Source of the DNA: Empedobacter stercoris
Lineage (GTDB): Bacteria > Bacteroidota > Bacteroidia > Flavobacteriales > Weeksellaceae
Assembly (NCBI RefSeq): GCF_965137335.1
Contig: NZ_CBCRZD010000004.1
Length of the DNA: 64,000 nt
Direction: 5' to 3' (one strand)
Shown here: positions 51,776-61,475 of the stretch, piece by piece
How positions within the stretch are numbered: position 1 is the first letter of the stretch
Layout of the letters: each line of letters opens with the position of its first letter
The notes under the pieces: model-generated
What the model was told of the DNA's origin: nothing
Database searches by the model: none
What the model saw: only the letters and a program-made list of their open reading frames with translations
Made by a program: the position numbers and the translations under genes

Positions 51776-53587
51776 ATGCAGCTTTCCTCTAAACAAAAGT
51801 TTTTTCAATATCTCAAAAAATCAATTAATTTTTTTCAAAATTTATTGAATCTCTTAAAACTTGTACTGACAGAAAGACAATTTTTGTACTTGTCATGTAT
51901 TTTAGTTGCGATTTCATCTGCATTTGCTGTGATCGTTTTAAAAACATTTGCACACATCGTTTTCCAATTTACAGTTTACATTAATAATTTAGTTAAGCTT
52001 CCTTATATTAATAGTATACTTCCGATTATTGGGATTTTGCTTACGGTTTTTGTTGTGCAAAAATTTTTGGATGGTTCAATAGAAAAAGGAACTTCTCAAA
52101 TTATGATTGCTGTAGCTAAAAAATCAGGAATAATGCCTAAAAAGCAAATGTATGCACAAATTGTTACCAGCTCTTTAACTGTTGGTATGGGTGGTTCAGC
52201 AGGTTTAGAATCGCCAATTACAATCACAGGTGCAGCCTTTGGATCAAATTATGCACAATACTATAGGTTTAAATATAAAGAACGTACTTTGTTATTGGCA
52301 TGTGGAGTTGCGGCAGGTATTGCAGCGGCTTTTAATGCGCCAATCGCAGGTGTATTATTTGCTATAGAAATTGTATTAGCAGATATGAGTGTTACTGCTT
52401 TTATTCCATTGTTGTTATCCTCTGCAACAGGAGCTTTGATTGCAAATCTAACATTGAAAAGTAATATGTTATTATCATTTCGGTATGCTTTAGGTTTTGA
52501 TTATCACAATGTGATTTTTTATGTTATTTTGGGTGTATTGGCAGGCTTTATTTCTGTTTATCATGCCAGATTATTTCGTAAAGTGGAACATCTTATTGGC
52601 AATTATTCGGATAATGTTTATTGGCGAGCAATGGTTGGAGCAGGGAGTTTAGCAATTTTGATTTTCTTTTTTCCCACTTTATTTGGAGAAGGTTATGAAA
52701 GTATTAAATATTTAGCAAATGATGAAGCAGGTTTTATTCTGAATAATTCTTTGTTAGAAGATTTTAGGACTAATCAATGGGTTGTTTTAGCCTTTGTTTT
52801 TGTAACTATTTTAATAAAATCTATTGCAACAGGATTGACATTAGGAAGTGGTGGAAACGGTGGAAATTTCGCACCATCTTTGTTTGTTGGCTCATATTTG
52901 GGCTATGTTGTCGCAAAAGTATTTAATCTCATCGGTTTTAAAGATGTTCCTGTAGGAAATTTTACTGTTGTTGGAATGGCAGCAGTTTTGAGTGGATTAT
53001 TTCATGCACCTTTAACAGCTATTTTCTTGATTGCAGAAATTACAGGAGGTTACGGATTAATGATTCCACTGATGATTGTCTCTTCTATCAGTTTTGCAAT
53101 TTCTAAACGTTATGACAAATATTCGATGGATATATACGCAATAGCGGATAAAGGAATTGTTTTTACCTCGGATAAAGATCGTAATCTTTTTAATAAAATA
53201 GATTTATTTTCTATTTACATCAAGAATATTAAAACATTGACAGTTTATGATTCAATAGAAGATATCAAAACTATTTTTTCGACTACTACGCAAGATTTTA
53301 TTCCTGTTTTAAATGAAGATCAATCTATTCATGGAATTATCGTTTTAGACAATATTCGATCATTTATTTTTAAGGATAATTTAGAGGGAAAAAGTTATCT
53401 TGAATGCATTACAAGCGCTTCTTCTACATCAATCTTTACAAACGCAGCAACTGTGATGAAGATGATGGAAAGTAAAAAAACAGAATATATTTTATTAACT
53501 AAAAAAGGTAAGTTTGAAGGCTATGTTACAGAAAGTTTATTGCTTGAGAATTACCGTTCTAATTTGAATAAATTACGAATAGAATAA
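51776..53587 (+). CDS. ClC-family chloride channel/transporter with CBS domains
   Basis: A 603-residue anion channel or Cl-/H+ antiporter. The selectivity-filter regions are GGSAGLESPIT near residue 143 (in place of the GREGP form of E. coli ClC) and GSGGNGGNFAPSLFVG near 358-373. About 11 hydrophobic helices run from 40 to 450. The last 130 residues form a pair of CBS-type modules (FIPVLNEDQSIHGIIVLDN; TEYILLTKKGKFEGYVTE) that bind nucleotides in homologues. The family's gating Glu lies in the GLESP segment. ATG at 51776 is 4 bases from a -7 box. Confidence 0.93.
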   Translation: MQLSSKQKFFQYLKKSINFFQNLLNLLKLVLTERQFLYLSCILVAISSAFAVIVLKTFAHIVFQFTVYINNLVKLPYINSILPIIGILLTVFVVQKFLDGSIEKGTSQIMIAVAKKSGIMPKKQMYAQIVTSSLTVGMGGSAGLESPITITGAAFGSNYAQYYRFKYKERTLLLACGVAAGIAAAFNAPIAGVLFAIEIVLADMSVTAFIPLLLSSATGALIANLTLKSNMLLSFRYALGFDYHNVIFYVILGVLAGFISVYHARLFRKVEHLIGNYSDNVYWRAMVGAGSLAILIFFFPTLFGEGYESIKYLANDEAGFILNNSLLEDFRTNQWVVLAFVFVTILIKSIATGLTLGSGGNGGNFAPSLFVGSYLGYVVAKVFNLIGFKDVPVGNFTVVGMAAVLSGLFHAPLTAIFLIAEITGGYGLMIPLMIVSSISFAISKRYDKYSMDIYAIADKGIVFTSDKDRNLFNKIDLFSIYIKNIKTLTVYDSIEDIKTIFSTTTQDFIPVLNEDQSIHGIIVLDNIRSFIFKDNLEGKSYLECITSASSTSIFTNAATVMKMMESKKTEYILLTKKGKFEGYVTESLLLENYRSNLNKLRIE

Positions 53588-53591
53588 TGTT

Positions 53592-55314
53592 TTAATTCTG
53601 AATGCCTTTAAAAATTAATTCATAATTATCATATTTTTTTCGAAGTCGTTGTTTTGCTTTTTTAACAGAATCTGGCGTTATACCTAACAAATGAGCTATT
53701 TATATATTCGTTAAACCTAATTTTGTAAGGTAAATAATCCGTAAATTTGATTCAGTTAAATCTGAAAAATTATTTTCTAAATAAGATACAAAATCAGCCT
53801 TTTCAGATGCAAAAACTTTTTTAAAGTTATTCCAATTTTCATCCGTCATCAAATGAGATTTCAACAAATTATTCAATTGTAATTCATGTTCTTCTGTTTT
53901 TTTATTGGATGATTTTGATAAATTATCAATTTCTTTATTCAATATTTCTATCTGTGTATTTTTATCAGCTAAATATATCTTGTAAGAATCTAAGGTTTTA
54001 TTAACCTTATTTAAGCGGCTTTCAGACTTTAATTTTTCATTATGTAATTTTAATACTTTGTTGTCATTTATAGAATTTTGAATTTTCATTTTTCTTTTAA
54101 ACGATATAAAAACGAATAAAATAATGATAGTTAGTAAGATAGAAATAATTATAAGTGCATTTTTTAGCAGAATGGTTTTTTCACGTTTTATTTTTTCAGT
54201 TTCATATTTATAATCAAAATTATTTTTTTGGATATTCCAATTTATTTCATTGATTACATTTTCACCATCCGTAAGCTTTATTTCAGTTTCTAACTCACTT
54301 AATTTGCGTCGAAAATCGAGTTCTTCTGCTGTATTTCCTTTTTTTATAGCAATATCCAGTAAAAGTGTGAAGATATCTTTCTCAAAACTATTAAGATAAG
54401 CTTTTCCAGAAGTGTATTTTTTTGCTTCGTTTAATATTTCTTTTGCCTCATCAATTCTGTCTAACTGCAAATATAATTTTCCAAGTTGAATATTAGCGTA
54501 CATTAAATTTCTATGATTTTTACTTTCTCTAGAAATTTCGATATCCGTTATTAAATTTTGAATTGCAAGCTCATATTCTTTATTTTGAATTTGAATACCA
54601 GCAATATCTCCTAACGCTTGCATACCTAATTTTATCATTATTCTTTACGGCGTGTTCTTTGGTTTGATTAAAATAATGATTAGCCTTTGCGGTATCCTTT
54701 TTTTCAAGGAAAATATGTCCAATGGCATTCAGAATTGAGCCGTATTCATTGTCTTTTTTATTTGCATATTGTAGTGCCAAAAATAGATATTTTTCACTTT
54801 TATCCAATTCTTTTACATTCATAAAGAAAAAAGCATTTTTTTTGTAAACATCACTTTTCTGGAAAACATTATTATTGTCTGCAAAATCTAATAACTTAGA
54901 CGATTCCATAAAATAAGGATAAGCCTTTAAATATTGATTATAACTATAGTAATAGTAACCAAATTGAGTATTTATCCAAATTTGCATATCTATTAAGCCT
55001 AAATCTTTTGCAGTTTTTCTTGCAGAATTAAAAAGTTGTTCACTTTTTGGATTTAATTTATCTAATTTTTCAGCATAAATATTGGCTAATAAAGTTTGAT
55101 AAATAATATTCAGATTTTTTGAAACGTAATCATTTGATTTACTACGTAGAATATCAAAATTTCTTTTTAATTGAATAGAATCTTTCACATCTTTATTTTG
55201 ATTAATTACACAATCTAATAGCACTAAATCTTTTGCTTCTCGACTGGAAGTAAATGAAGTTGTAAATAAAGTGTTACATGGTATAAACGTAAATAAAATA
55301 AAGATTCTACGCAT
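53592..55314 (-). pseudogene. TPR-containing LuxR-type transcriptional regulator, broken by a frameshift and a stop
   Basis: Two lesions split one gene of about 570 codons. The first part (from the ATG at 55314) has a signal-like start and tetratricopeptide repeats and drifts out of frame after KEHAVKNNDK near 54640; the rest (IKLGMQALGDIAGIQIQ) lies in the next frame. One extra A in the AAAA run there would explain it. The second part holds more repeats, a membrane helix (LLKNALIIISILLTIIILFVF), a coiled coil, and the start of a DNA-binding helix-turn-helix, where TAA at 53702-53700 interrupts TNI*IAHLLGITPDSVKKAKQRLRKK. The in-frame continuation ends at 53592. Intact relatives in flavobacteria are sensory regulators. 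Both lesions could be assembly errors, but two make real decay likelier. Confidence 0.8.
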
Positions 55315-55327
55315 ACATATTTTTTAT

Positions 55328-55335
55328 CAAAGATA
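55328..55335 (-). promoter_or_regulatory. -7 box of the broken regulator gene
   Basis: Minus-strand TATCTTTG, 13 bases before the ATG at 55314. The intact box suggests that the gene was silenced recently. Confidence 0.45.
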
Positions 55336-55638
55336 ATAGTAAAATTTATTAATATTAACATATTGTTAATTAACAGTCTATAAATTATTAACTTTGATTA
55401 TTCTCGAAAAATATATCATCTTAAAAAGATAGATCTATAACTAATTTATAATTTTAATATAATTGAGCGTGATGATTTCATCTAAAAATTATTAATGTTG
55501 TTTTTTTTCTAATGATTATCTCTAAAATGTTTTTTTTATCTAAATTTTTATATTACTTAAATGTTTGTTAAACAATCTTTTATTGTTTGTCCCCTTTGAT
55601 GTCCCCCACAAAAAAATGATTTTTATTTTAGATGTGCA

Positions 55639-55776
55639 TAATTTTGACACAAGTTATTAGATGTTTACTAATGCTAACCTATAAAGCAAACTACATGATA
55701 ACTTTAACAACTTAAATCTATTATATTAATTACAAAATGAATTCCTCTAAAGACGACTCTTAGAGGAATTTTTTTT
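55639..55776 (+). ncRNA. candidate small RNA
   Basis: TAATTTTG at 55639-55646 could start a transcript near 55652, and AATTCCTCTAA pairs with TTAGAGGAATT (55740-55750 and 55760-55770) before an eight-T run. That gives a unit of about 125 bases with no convincing protein: the longest frames are 14 codons (from 55670) and 8 codons (from 55737, ending in the stem). It does not match an RNA family I know. Without a -33 element the promoter is weak. Confidence 0.4.
55740..55776 (+). terminator. intrinsic terminator with no gene upstream
   Basis: An 11-base perfect stem (AATTCCTCTAA and TTAGAGGAATT, 9-base loop) with a T-run, lying 390 bases or more from the nearest rightward gene end. Confidence 0.85.
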
Positions 55777-55815
55777 GTATTATTTTCTTCGTAATTTGGT
55801 CTTAGAATTTTTATA

Positions 55816-56814
55816 ATGGAAAGATTAAAGAAAATAAATTACTCAGTGTTAGATTTGGCTTATGTTAGAGAAGGAGAGTCATTAAATCAGACATTTGAAA
55901 ATACATTAGAAAATGCGAAATTTGTAGATGAAATAGGTTATAGTCGTTATTGGCTTTCGGAACATCACAATATGCAAAATGTCGCAAGTGCTTCAACTTC
56001 ACTTTTAATCGGCTATGTAGCAAATGGAACATCAAAAATAAAAGTGGGTTCGGGTGGAATTATGCTCCCAAATCATTCTACTTTATCGATTGCAGAGCAA
56101 TTTGGAACATTAGATGCCCTTTATCCAAATCGGATAGATTTAGGTCTTGGTCGTGCTCCAGGTACGGATCAGTTAACAGCGTCTATTTTGCGTCGTGGCA
56201 ATAATTTTATGAATTATAATTTTGAAGCTGAAATCAAAGACTTACAAAACTATTTTAGCACCGATAATAAAGATAGTAAAGTTCGTGCAATTCCTGGAGA
56301 AGGTGCAAATGTGCCACTTTACATTTTGGGCTCTAGTACAGATTCGGCTTTTTTGGCGGCTAAATTAGGTTTACCTTACGCTTTTGCTGGGCATTTTGCG
56401 CCTCAACAGTTTTATAACGCGGTCGAAATTTATCGTTCTCAATTTCAACCTTCAGAATTTTTGAAAGAACCTTATACAATTGCTTGTGTTAATGTAATTG
56501 CATCAAATACAGACGAGCAAGCACATTATTTATCCATGTCAATGTACCAAGCTTTTCTCAATATTATTACCGATAAACGTCAACCAATTGTGCCACCAGA
56601 AAAAACACAATTAGAGCTCGCTTCACCAGAACAGAAATACATGCTAAAAGGTATGACCGCATTATCTTTTATTGGGAGCAAAGGTACTTTATCGCAAGCT
56701 TTTGATGAATTTATTTTCGAATCTAAAGTAGATGAAATAATGGTTTCTACAAATGTTTTTGATCAAAAAGCAAAAAGAAAATCGTATCAAATTGTAAGTG
56801 AATTGTTTCGTTAA
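55816..56814 (+). CDS. LLM-class flavin-dependent oxidoreductase (luciferase-like)
   Basis: A 332-residue TIM-barrel monooxygenase of the bacterial luciferase-like group (YhbW/MsnO8 subclass, by the opening MERLKKINYSVLDLAYVREG). Readable segments are YSRYWLSEHHNMQNVASASTS, KVGSGGIMLPNHSTLSIAEQFGTL and RIDLGLGRAPGTD. It uses FMNH2 or F420-like reduced flavin; the substrate is unknown. It abuts the next gene with no spacing. Confidence 0.92.
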   Translation: MERLKKINYSVLDLAYVREGESLNQTFENTLENAKFVDEIGYSRYWLSEHHNMQNVASASTSLLIGYVANGTSKIKVGSGGIMLPNHSTLSIAEQFGTLDALYPNRIDLGLGRAPGTDQLTASILRRGNNFMNYNFEAEIKDLQNYFSTDNKDSKVRAIPGEGANVPLYILGSSTDSAFLAAKLGLPYAFAGHFAPQQFYNAVEIYRSQFQPSEFLKEPYTIACVNVIASNTDEQAHYLSMSMYQAFLNIITDKRQPIVPPEKTQLELASPEQKYMLKGMTALSFIGSKGTLSQAFDEFIFESKVDEIMVSTNVFDQKAKRKSYQIVSELFR

Positions 56815-57312
56815 ATGAACAAAAAAAAATCATTCTCAAAAGTCGCTTATTATTGGATGTTTATTGATCAGTTTAAAGATCAATTTACACTTATTTTGAT
56901 GTTTAATCTTTTGCTTTTCTTTGTTGCAAATCATTGGAGTTACCTCGTTCCTGAAGTTTATTTATTTGTCAATCACAAAGATGTTTTTAATTTATTTCGA
57001 GAACAATTTGTACCAACTGCTTTTTTCGAAGTATTGGCTTATACTTATTTGGGTTCATTATTCCTTCATTTGGGAACGTATAAATTGAATAAAACATGGA
57101 TGTTTAGATTAAATGCATTACTTCTAATCATCGTTTCGACTTATTTTTGGACAATTCCTTCTTTGCAAAGTCTAAAAATGATACTAGAAAGAATGCATCC
57201 TTATTTTATCTTAGCAATTGTGGGACAAATCGCTTTGTATTTAATCGTTGGGAATGATTTTTTTTGCCTTATCAAAAATAAAAGAAAACAAGCCAAAATC
57301 AATCATTCTTAG
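56815..57312 (+). CDS. hypothetical membrane protein
   Basis: A 165-residue protein with about four hydrophobic helices (residues about 27-45, 70-90, 95-115 and 130-150) separated by short polar loops. The first about 20 residues are basic. No motif or family is recognised. It begins at the base after the oxidoreductase stop, so the two are translated together; a link between them is only inferred. Confidence 0.65.
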   Translation: MNKKKSFSKVAYYWMFIDQFKDQFTLILMFNLLLFFVANHWSYLVPEVYLFVNHKDVFNLFREQFVPTAFFEVLAYTYLGSLFLHLGTYKLNKTWMFRLNALLLIIVSTYFWTIPSLQSLKMILERMHPYFILAIVGQIALYLIVGNDFFCLIKNKRKQAKINHS

Positions 57313-57313
57313 T

Positions 57314-57321
57314 TATATTTG
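57314..57321 (+). promoter_or_regulatory. -7 box ahead of the polyprenyl synthetase gene
   Basis: TATATTTG, 29 bases before the ATG at 57351; no good -33 TTG. Confidence 0.5.
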
Positions 57322-57350
57322 CCAAAACTTAATTTTACAAAAATCAAACT

Positions 57351-58322
57351 ATGTACTCATTTGATAAATTTCACGAATTAATTTCCGAAACAATCGATAA
57401 CAATCCATTTTCTAAAAATCCAGAAGAATTATACGAACCAATGGATTATATTTTGAATATTGGAGGTAAAAGAATTCGTCCAATTTTAACTTTATTGGGA
57501 ACTGATTTGTTTGATGGTGATGTTCAAAAAGCATTGAAACCTTCTTTAGCAATCGAGTTTTTTCATAATTTTTCGTTGATGCACGACGATATTATGGATA
57601 ATGCTTCTTTGAGAAGAAACAAAGCGACTGTTCATGAAAAATTTGGATTGAATACAGCAATTCTTTCTGGTGACGCCATGTTGGTAAAAGCTTATCAATA
57701 TTTAGAAGATATGGAACCTGAATTGTTTAAGCGTTCTACGAAACTTTTTTCACATACAGCTTTAGAGGTTTGTGAAGGACAACAATTGGATGTTAATTAC
57801 GAAACGAAATTAAATGTTTCGTATGAAGATTATATCAAAATGATCTCTCTTAAAACAAGTGTTTTACTTGGTTGTGCCCTAAAATTAGGTGCAATGATTG
57901 GAAATGCTTCTGAAGAAGATGCAGATAAATTATACCAATATGGTTTGAATTTAGGTATTGCATATCAGTTGAAAGATGACTATTTGGATGTGTTTGGTAG
58001 CCTTGAACATTTAGGTAAAAAACATGCCGGTGATATTTTCGAGAATAAGAAAACAATTCTTTATATTTCAGCTTTAGAGGCTGCAAATGAAGAAGAAAAG
58101 GAAGAGTTATTATATTGGTATAGTTCAAATACCGATAATATAGATAAGGTATATGCGGTAGAAAAATTATTCAGAAAGCTGAATGTAAACCGTAAATTAT
58201 CGACCTTAATTAGAGAATATACTAATAAAGCGCATAGTTATTTGGATCAAATTGATGTTCCAGAAGAACGAAAAACGTATTTAAGAGAATTGAGTGAAGT
58301 TTTAATTGATCGTCAAGGATAA
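57351..58322 (+). CDS. polyprenyl diphosphate synthase
   Basis: Condenses isoprenyl units to a longer allylic diphosphate for quinone or carrier lipid synthesis. The 323-residue product has both Asp-rich motifs: DDIMD at 79-83 and DDYLD at 209-213, plus GGKRIRP (38-44) and the DxxxxR-type pair. Chain length of the product is not predictable by eye. Five bases separate it from the GSCFA gene, opening a unit of polyprenyl synthase-GSCFA-TatD. Confidence 0.92.
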   Translation: MYSFDKFHELISETIDNNPFSKNPEELYEPMDYILNIGGKRIRPILTLLGTDLFDGDVQKALKPSLAIEFFHNFSLMHDDIMDNASLRRNKATVHEKFGLNTAILSGDAMLVKAYQYLEDMEPELFKRSTKLFSHTALEVCEGQQLDVNYETKLNVSYEDYIKMISLKTSVLLGCALKLGAMIGNASEEDADKLYQYGLNLGIAYQLKDDYLDVFGSLEHLGKKHAGDIFENKKTILYISALEAANEEEKEELLYWYSSNTDNIDKVYAVEKLFRKLNVNRKLSTLIREYTNKAHSYLDQIDVPEERKTYLRELSEVLIDRQG

Positions 58323-58327
58323 GAAAA

Positions 58328-59314
58328 ATGCAATTTAGAACGACTTTCCAAATTCAACCTTCTGATTTTAAGCTGCATCATCAACATCAAATTTTGACGA
58401 TTGGTTCTTGCTTTTCAGACGAAATTGGAAAATATTTAGTCGATTTAAAATTTAATGCATGTGTTAATCCGTTTGGCGTAATTTTTAATACAATTTCTAT
58501 TCAAAAATTAATCGAAAGAAGCATTCATAAAAAATACTTTACAACTGCAGATGTACATCAGAATGGAGAAGAATTTTTCTGTTTTGAAGTACATTCGTCG
58601 TTTAATGCACTTACAAAAGTTGAAGTTTTAGAGAGATTAAATTCAACTCTGGAGCAAGTTTATCAGTTTATTTACTCTTGTGATGTTGTAATGATAACCT
58701 TGGGAACTTCATGGATTTACGAATGGAAAAACACCAATCAAATTGTTGCAAACTGTCATAAAGTTGAGGCAAAACAATTTGAAAAAAAATTGTTGACTAC
58801 TGAAGAAAATCTAAAATCGTTAGAATTAATTGTTTCAGATTTGAAGAAAATTAATCCAAACATCAGATTGATTACAACAGTTAGTCCAGTTCGTCATACA
58901 AAAGATGGAATAATCGAAAATAATGTGAGCAAAGCAAGATTAATAGATGCTTTGTATCAACTGAATCTTCAATATAATCAAGTTGACTATTTTCCGTCTT
59001 ACGAATTGGTTTTGGATGATTTGAGAGATTATCGTTTTTTTAAAGAAGATCTTATTCATCCTTCTAAACAGGCAGTTGATTACATTTGGGAAAAGTTTTC
59101 AGTAACTTATTTAGAGCAATCAACACATACTATTAATCAAAAAATAAACAAAGTCATTTCAGCGATGAATCATCATCCTTTTAATGAAGAATCAGAAAAT
59201 CATCAAAAATTTTTAGTTAAAACAATTGCTTTGATGAATGAATTAGAAAAAGACAATCAGCTTGATTTTTCGCTTGAAAAAGAATGTTTAAGATCAAAAT
59301 TAAAACAATGTTAA
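58328..59314 (+). CDS. GSCFA domain protein
   Basis: A 328-residue protein of the GSCFA family, named for its conserved motif; here it reads GSCFSDEIGKYLVDLKFN at residues about 27-44. The pattern LGTSWIYEW (residues about 122-130) and TVSPVRHTKDG (about 187-197) look like a GDSL/SGNH-type hydrolase, which the family resembles. It is common in Bacteroidota; substrate unknown. It overlaps TatD by 7 bases. Confidence 0.85.
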   Translation: MQFRTTFQIQPSDFKLHHQHQILTIGSCFSDEIGKYLVDLKFNACVNPFGVIFNTISIQKLIERSIHKKYFTTADVHQNGEEFFCFEVHSSFNALTKVEVLERLNSTLEQVYQFIYSCDVVMITLGTSWIYEWKNTNQIVANCHKVEAKQFEKKLLTTEENLKSLELIVSDLKKINPNIRLITTVSPVRHTKDGIIENNVSKARLIDALYQLNLQYNQVDYFPSYELVLDDLRDYRFFKEDLIHPSKQAVDYIWEKFSVTYLEQSTHTINQKINKVISAMNHHPFNEESENHQKFLVKTIALMNELEKDNQLDFSLEKECLRSKLKQC

Positions 59315-60075
59315 TTGATACACATACACATCTTTATTCAGAACAATTTGAAAATGATAGAGATGAAGTAATTGCGCGAGCAAAAGAAAATGGAGTAGAG
59401 CGATTTTATTTGCCTGCAATCGACAAAAGTTATACAGACAAAATGTTGGCATTAGAAGCTCAACATCAAGATTCGATGTTTGCGATGATGGGATTGCATC
59501 CGTGTTCGGTTCATCCAGACTCAATAGAAGAGGAATTAACTCATGTTCGCGAATGGATTGACAAACGTTCATTTAAAGCGATTGGTGAAATTGGAATCGA
59601 CTTGTATTGGGAAAAAGAATTTCTAAAAACACAACAAGATGCATTTAAAACGCAGATTGAATGGGCAAAAGAAAAGAATTTACCAATTGTGATTCATTGT
59701 CGTAATGCATTCAACGAAGTTTTTGAAGTATTAGAGGAAGTGAAAGACGAAAAATTATTCGGAATTTTTCATTGCTTTTCAGGAACAAAAGAAGATGCGC
59801 AACGTGCAATTGATTTCAATTTAAAATTAGGAATTGGAGGAGTCGTAACATTTAAAAATGGTAAAATAGATCAATTTTTAGGTGATTTTGACATCAATCA
59901 TATCGTTCTCGAAACAGATTCACCTTATTTAGCGCCAGTTCCGTTTCGAGGGAAACGAAATGAAAGTAGTTATCTAACATATATTTGTGATAAATTAGTA
60001 GATATTTATCACAAAACACCAGCTGAAATAGCAACAATTACAACAAAAAATGCATTAGACATTTTCGAACGTTAG
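59308..60075 (+). CDS. TatD-family metal-dependent hydrolase/deoxyribonuclease
   Basis: A 255-residue TIM-barrel metallohydrolase with DNase activity in E. coli TatD. Ligand motifs: DTHTHLY (4-10), MGLHPCSVH near 61, AIGEIGIDLYW near 92, VIHCRNAF near 128, FHCFSG near 153 and ETDSPYLAP near 204. The ATG at 59308 is chosen because an ATG at 59284 would prefix eight residues lacking conservation. It is the last gene of a run with the polyprenyl synthase and GSCFA genes. Confidence 0.93.
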   Translation: MLIDTHTHLYSEQFENDRDEVIARAKENGVERFYLPAIDKSYTDKMLALEAQHQDSMFAMMGLHPCSVHPDSIEEELTHVREWIDKRSFKAIGEIGIDLYWEKEFLKTQQDAFKTQIEWAKEKNLPIVIHCRNAFNEVFEVLEEVKDEKLFGIFHCFSGTKEDAQRAIDFNLKLGIGGVVTFKNGKIDQFLGDFDINHIVLETDSPYLAPVPFRGKRNESSYLTYICDKLVDIYHKTPAEIATITTKNALDIFER

Positions 60076-60096
60076 GAAAAATCAGAATAGAAAAAT

Positions 60097-60104
60097 TATA
60101 TTTG
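60097..60104 (+). promoter_or_regulatory. -7 box of pyrH
   Basis: TATATTTG, 21 bases before the ATG at 60126. It supports 60126 over the TTG at 60102, which overlaps the box. Confidence 0.55.
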
Positions 60105-60125
60105 CAAAAGAAAACCTTTGACAAA

Positions 60126-60836
60126 ATGAAATACAAAAGAATATTACTTAAATTAAGTGGAGAAGCATTAATGGGAGATTTACAATATGGTATCGATCCA
60201 AATATGCTGAAACAATATGCTCAACAAATTAGAGAAGTAGCAGAACTTGGTTGCGAAGTGGCAATCGTAATTGGAGGAGGTAATATTTTTAGAGGTGTTC
60301 AGGGTGTAGCTTCTGGTATGGATCGCGTACAAGGAGATTACATGGGAATGTTGGCTACCGTGATAAATAGTATGGCATTACAAGGAGCTTTGGAAGATGC
60401 TGGAGTTAATACGCGTTTACAAACAGCTATTCGTATGGAACAAATTGCAGAACCATTTATCAAAAGAAGAGCGACGCGTCATTTAGAAAAAGGTCGTGTA
60501 GTAATTTTTGGAGCTGGAACAGGAAATCCGTACTTTACAACAGATACAGCTGCTGTATTAAGAGCAATTGAAACACAAGCAGATGTTATTTTGAAAGGAA
60601 CACGTGTGGATGGAATTTATACAGCTGATCCAGAAAAAGATCCAACTGCAGAAAAATTTGAAACAATTTCTTATCAAGAAGTGTACGATAAAAACTTAAA
60701 AGTAATGGATATGACAGCTTTTACTTTGAGTGAAGAGAATAATTTACCTATTATTGTATTTGATATGAATACAGATGGTAACTTGAAAAAATTAATATTA
60801 GGAGAAAACGTAGGTACTCTTGTAACAAATAAATAA
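60126..60836 (+). CDS. pyrH: UMP kinase
   Basis: Phosphorylates UMP to UDP. The 236 residues open with the family motif YKRILLKLSGEALMG, followed by IVIGGGNIFRGV, a DYMGMLATVIN helix and the KGTRVDGIYTADPEKDP region near 162-178, the amino acid kinase signatures. The start is set to the ATG at 60126. It precedes frr by 8 bases, a pairing found in many bacteria. Confidence 0.97.
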   Translation: MKYKRILLKLSGEALMGDLQYGIDPNMLKQYAQQIREVAELGCEVAIVIGGGNIFRGVQGVASGMDRVQGDYMGMLATVINSMALQGALEDAGVNTRLQTAIRMEQIAEPFIKRRATRHLEKGRVVIFGAGTGNPYFTTDTAAVLRAIETQADVILKGTRVDGIYTADPEKDPTAEKFETISYQEVYDKNLKVMDMTAFTLSEENNLPIIVFDMNTDGNLKKLILGENVGTLVTNK

Positions 60837-60844
60837 ATCCCGAA

Positions 60845-61399
60845 ATGGAAGAATTAGATCTAATTTTAGAAACGGCAAAGGAGCAAATGCAAGGAACAGT
60901 TGATCACTTAAATGTTGCATTTGACAAATTAAGAGCAGGTAAAGCAACTCCTGCTATGTTAAGTTCAGTTCGTGTTGATTATTACGGTAGTTTATCTCCG
61001 TTAACTCAAATTGCAAACGTAAATACACCAGATGCAATGACATTGAGCATTCAACCGTACGAAAGAAATTTAATTGGTGAAATCGAAAAAGCAATTATTA
61101 ATGCTAATTTAGGTTTTGCACCTTCTAACAATGGAGATTCTATTATTATTAGTATTCCACCAGTAACAGAAGAGCGTCGTAAAGAGTTGGTGAAAATGGC
61201 GAAAGCTGAAATGGAAAATGCAAAAGTTTCTATTCGTAATGCTCGTCAAGACGCAAACAAAGCGCTGAAAAGTACAAAAGATGCATCTGAAGACATGGTG
61301 AAAGATTACGAAACACGTGTACAAGGATTAACGGATAAGTTTTCTAAGAAATTAGAAGAAGCTTTAACGAAAAAAGAAGCTGAAATCATGAAAGTTTAA
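60845..61399 (+). CDS. frr: ribosome recycling factor
   Basis: Splits post-termination ribosomes with EF-G. The 184 residues match the three-helix bundle plus beta domain: KLRAGKATPAML near 26-37, LTQIANVNTPDAMTLSIQPYE, and the C-terminal helix RRKELVKMAKAEMENAKVSIRNARQDANK. Length is normal. An intrinsic terminator follows (61427-61448). Confidence 0.97.
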   Translation: MEELDLILETAKEQMQGTVDHLNVAFDKLRAGKATPAMLSSVRVDYYGSLSPLTQIANVNTPDAMTLSIQPYERNLIGEIEKAIINANLGFAPSNNGDSIIISIPPVTEERRKELVKMAKAEMENAKVSIRNARQDANKALKSTKDASEDMVKDYETRVQGLTDKFSKKLEEALTKKEAEIMKV

Positions 61400-61426
61400 T
61401 CTTTCAAGAAAAAAAGATATTTTAAG

Positions 61427-61448
61427 GCAGCGTTTCGCTGCTTTTTTT
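61427..61448 (+). terminator. intrinsic terminator of pyrH-frr
   Basis: GCAGCG pairs with CGCTGC around TTT, followed by seven T. Confidence 0.87.
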
Positions 61449-61475
61449 ATTTATTTGCATAATCAATTTCAAAAA

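Larger units (their letters stand above)
55315..55815. other. 501-base intergenic region
   Basis: AT-rich DNA between the regulator pseudogene and the oxidoreductase gene. It holds the pseudogene's -7 box, a GTTAATTAAC palindrome (55364-55373), and, from about 55639, a -7 box followed by a run to a strong terminator (55740-55776) that may delimit a small RNA. No ORF above 15 codons fits between the latter two. Confidence 0.6.

Noticed and set aside
53700..55314. The two halves of the regulator as separate genes
   Set aside because: The second half begins in the middle of a repeat without a signal or promoter, and the first ends in unrelated residues; they join naturally after a single-base shift.
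55670..55715. 14-codon frame in the intergenic region as a leader peptide
   Set aside because: Too short and without regulatory codons or a downstream gene in reach of the terminator; noted only within the small RNA candidate.
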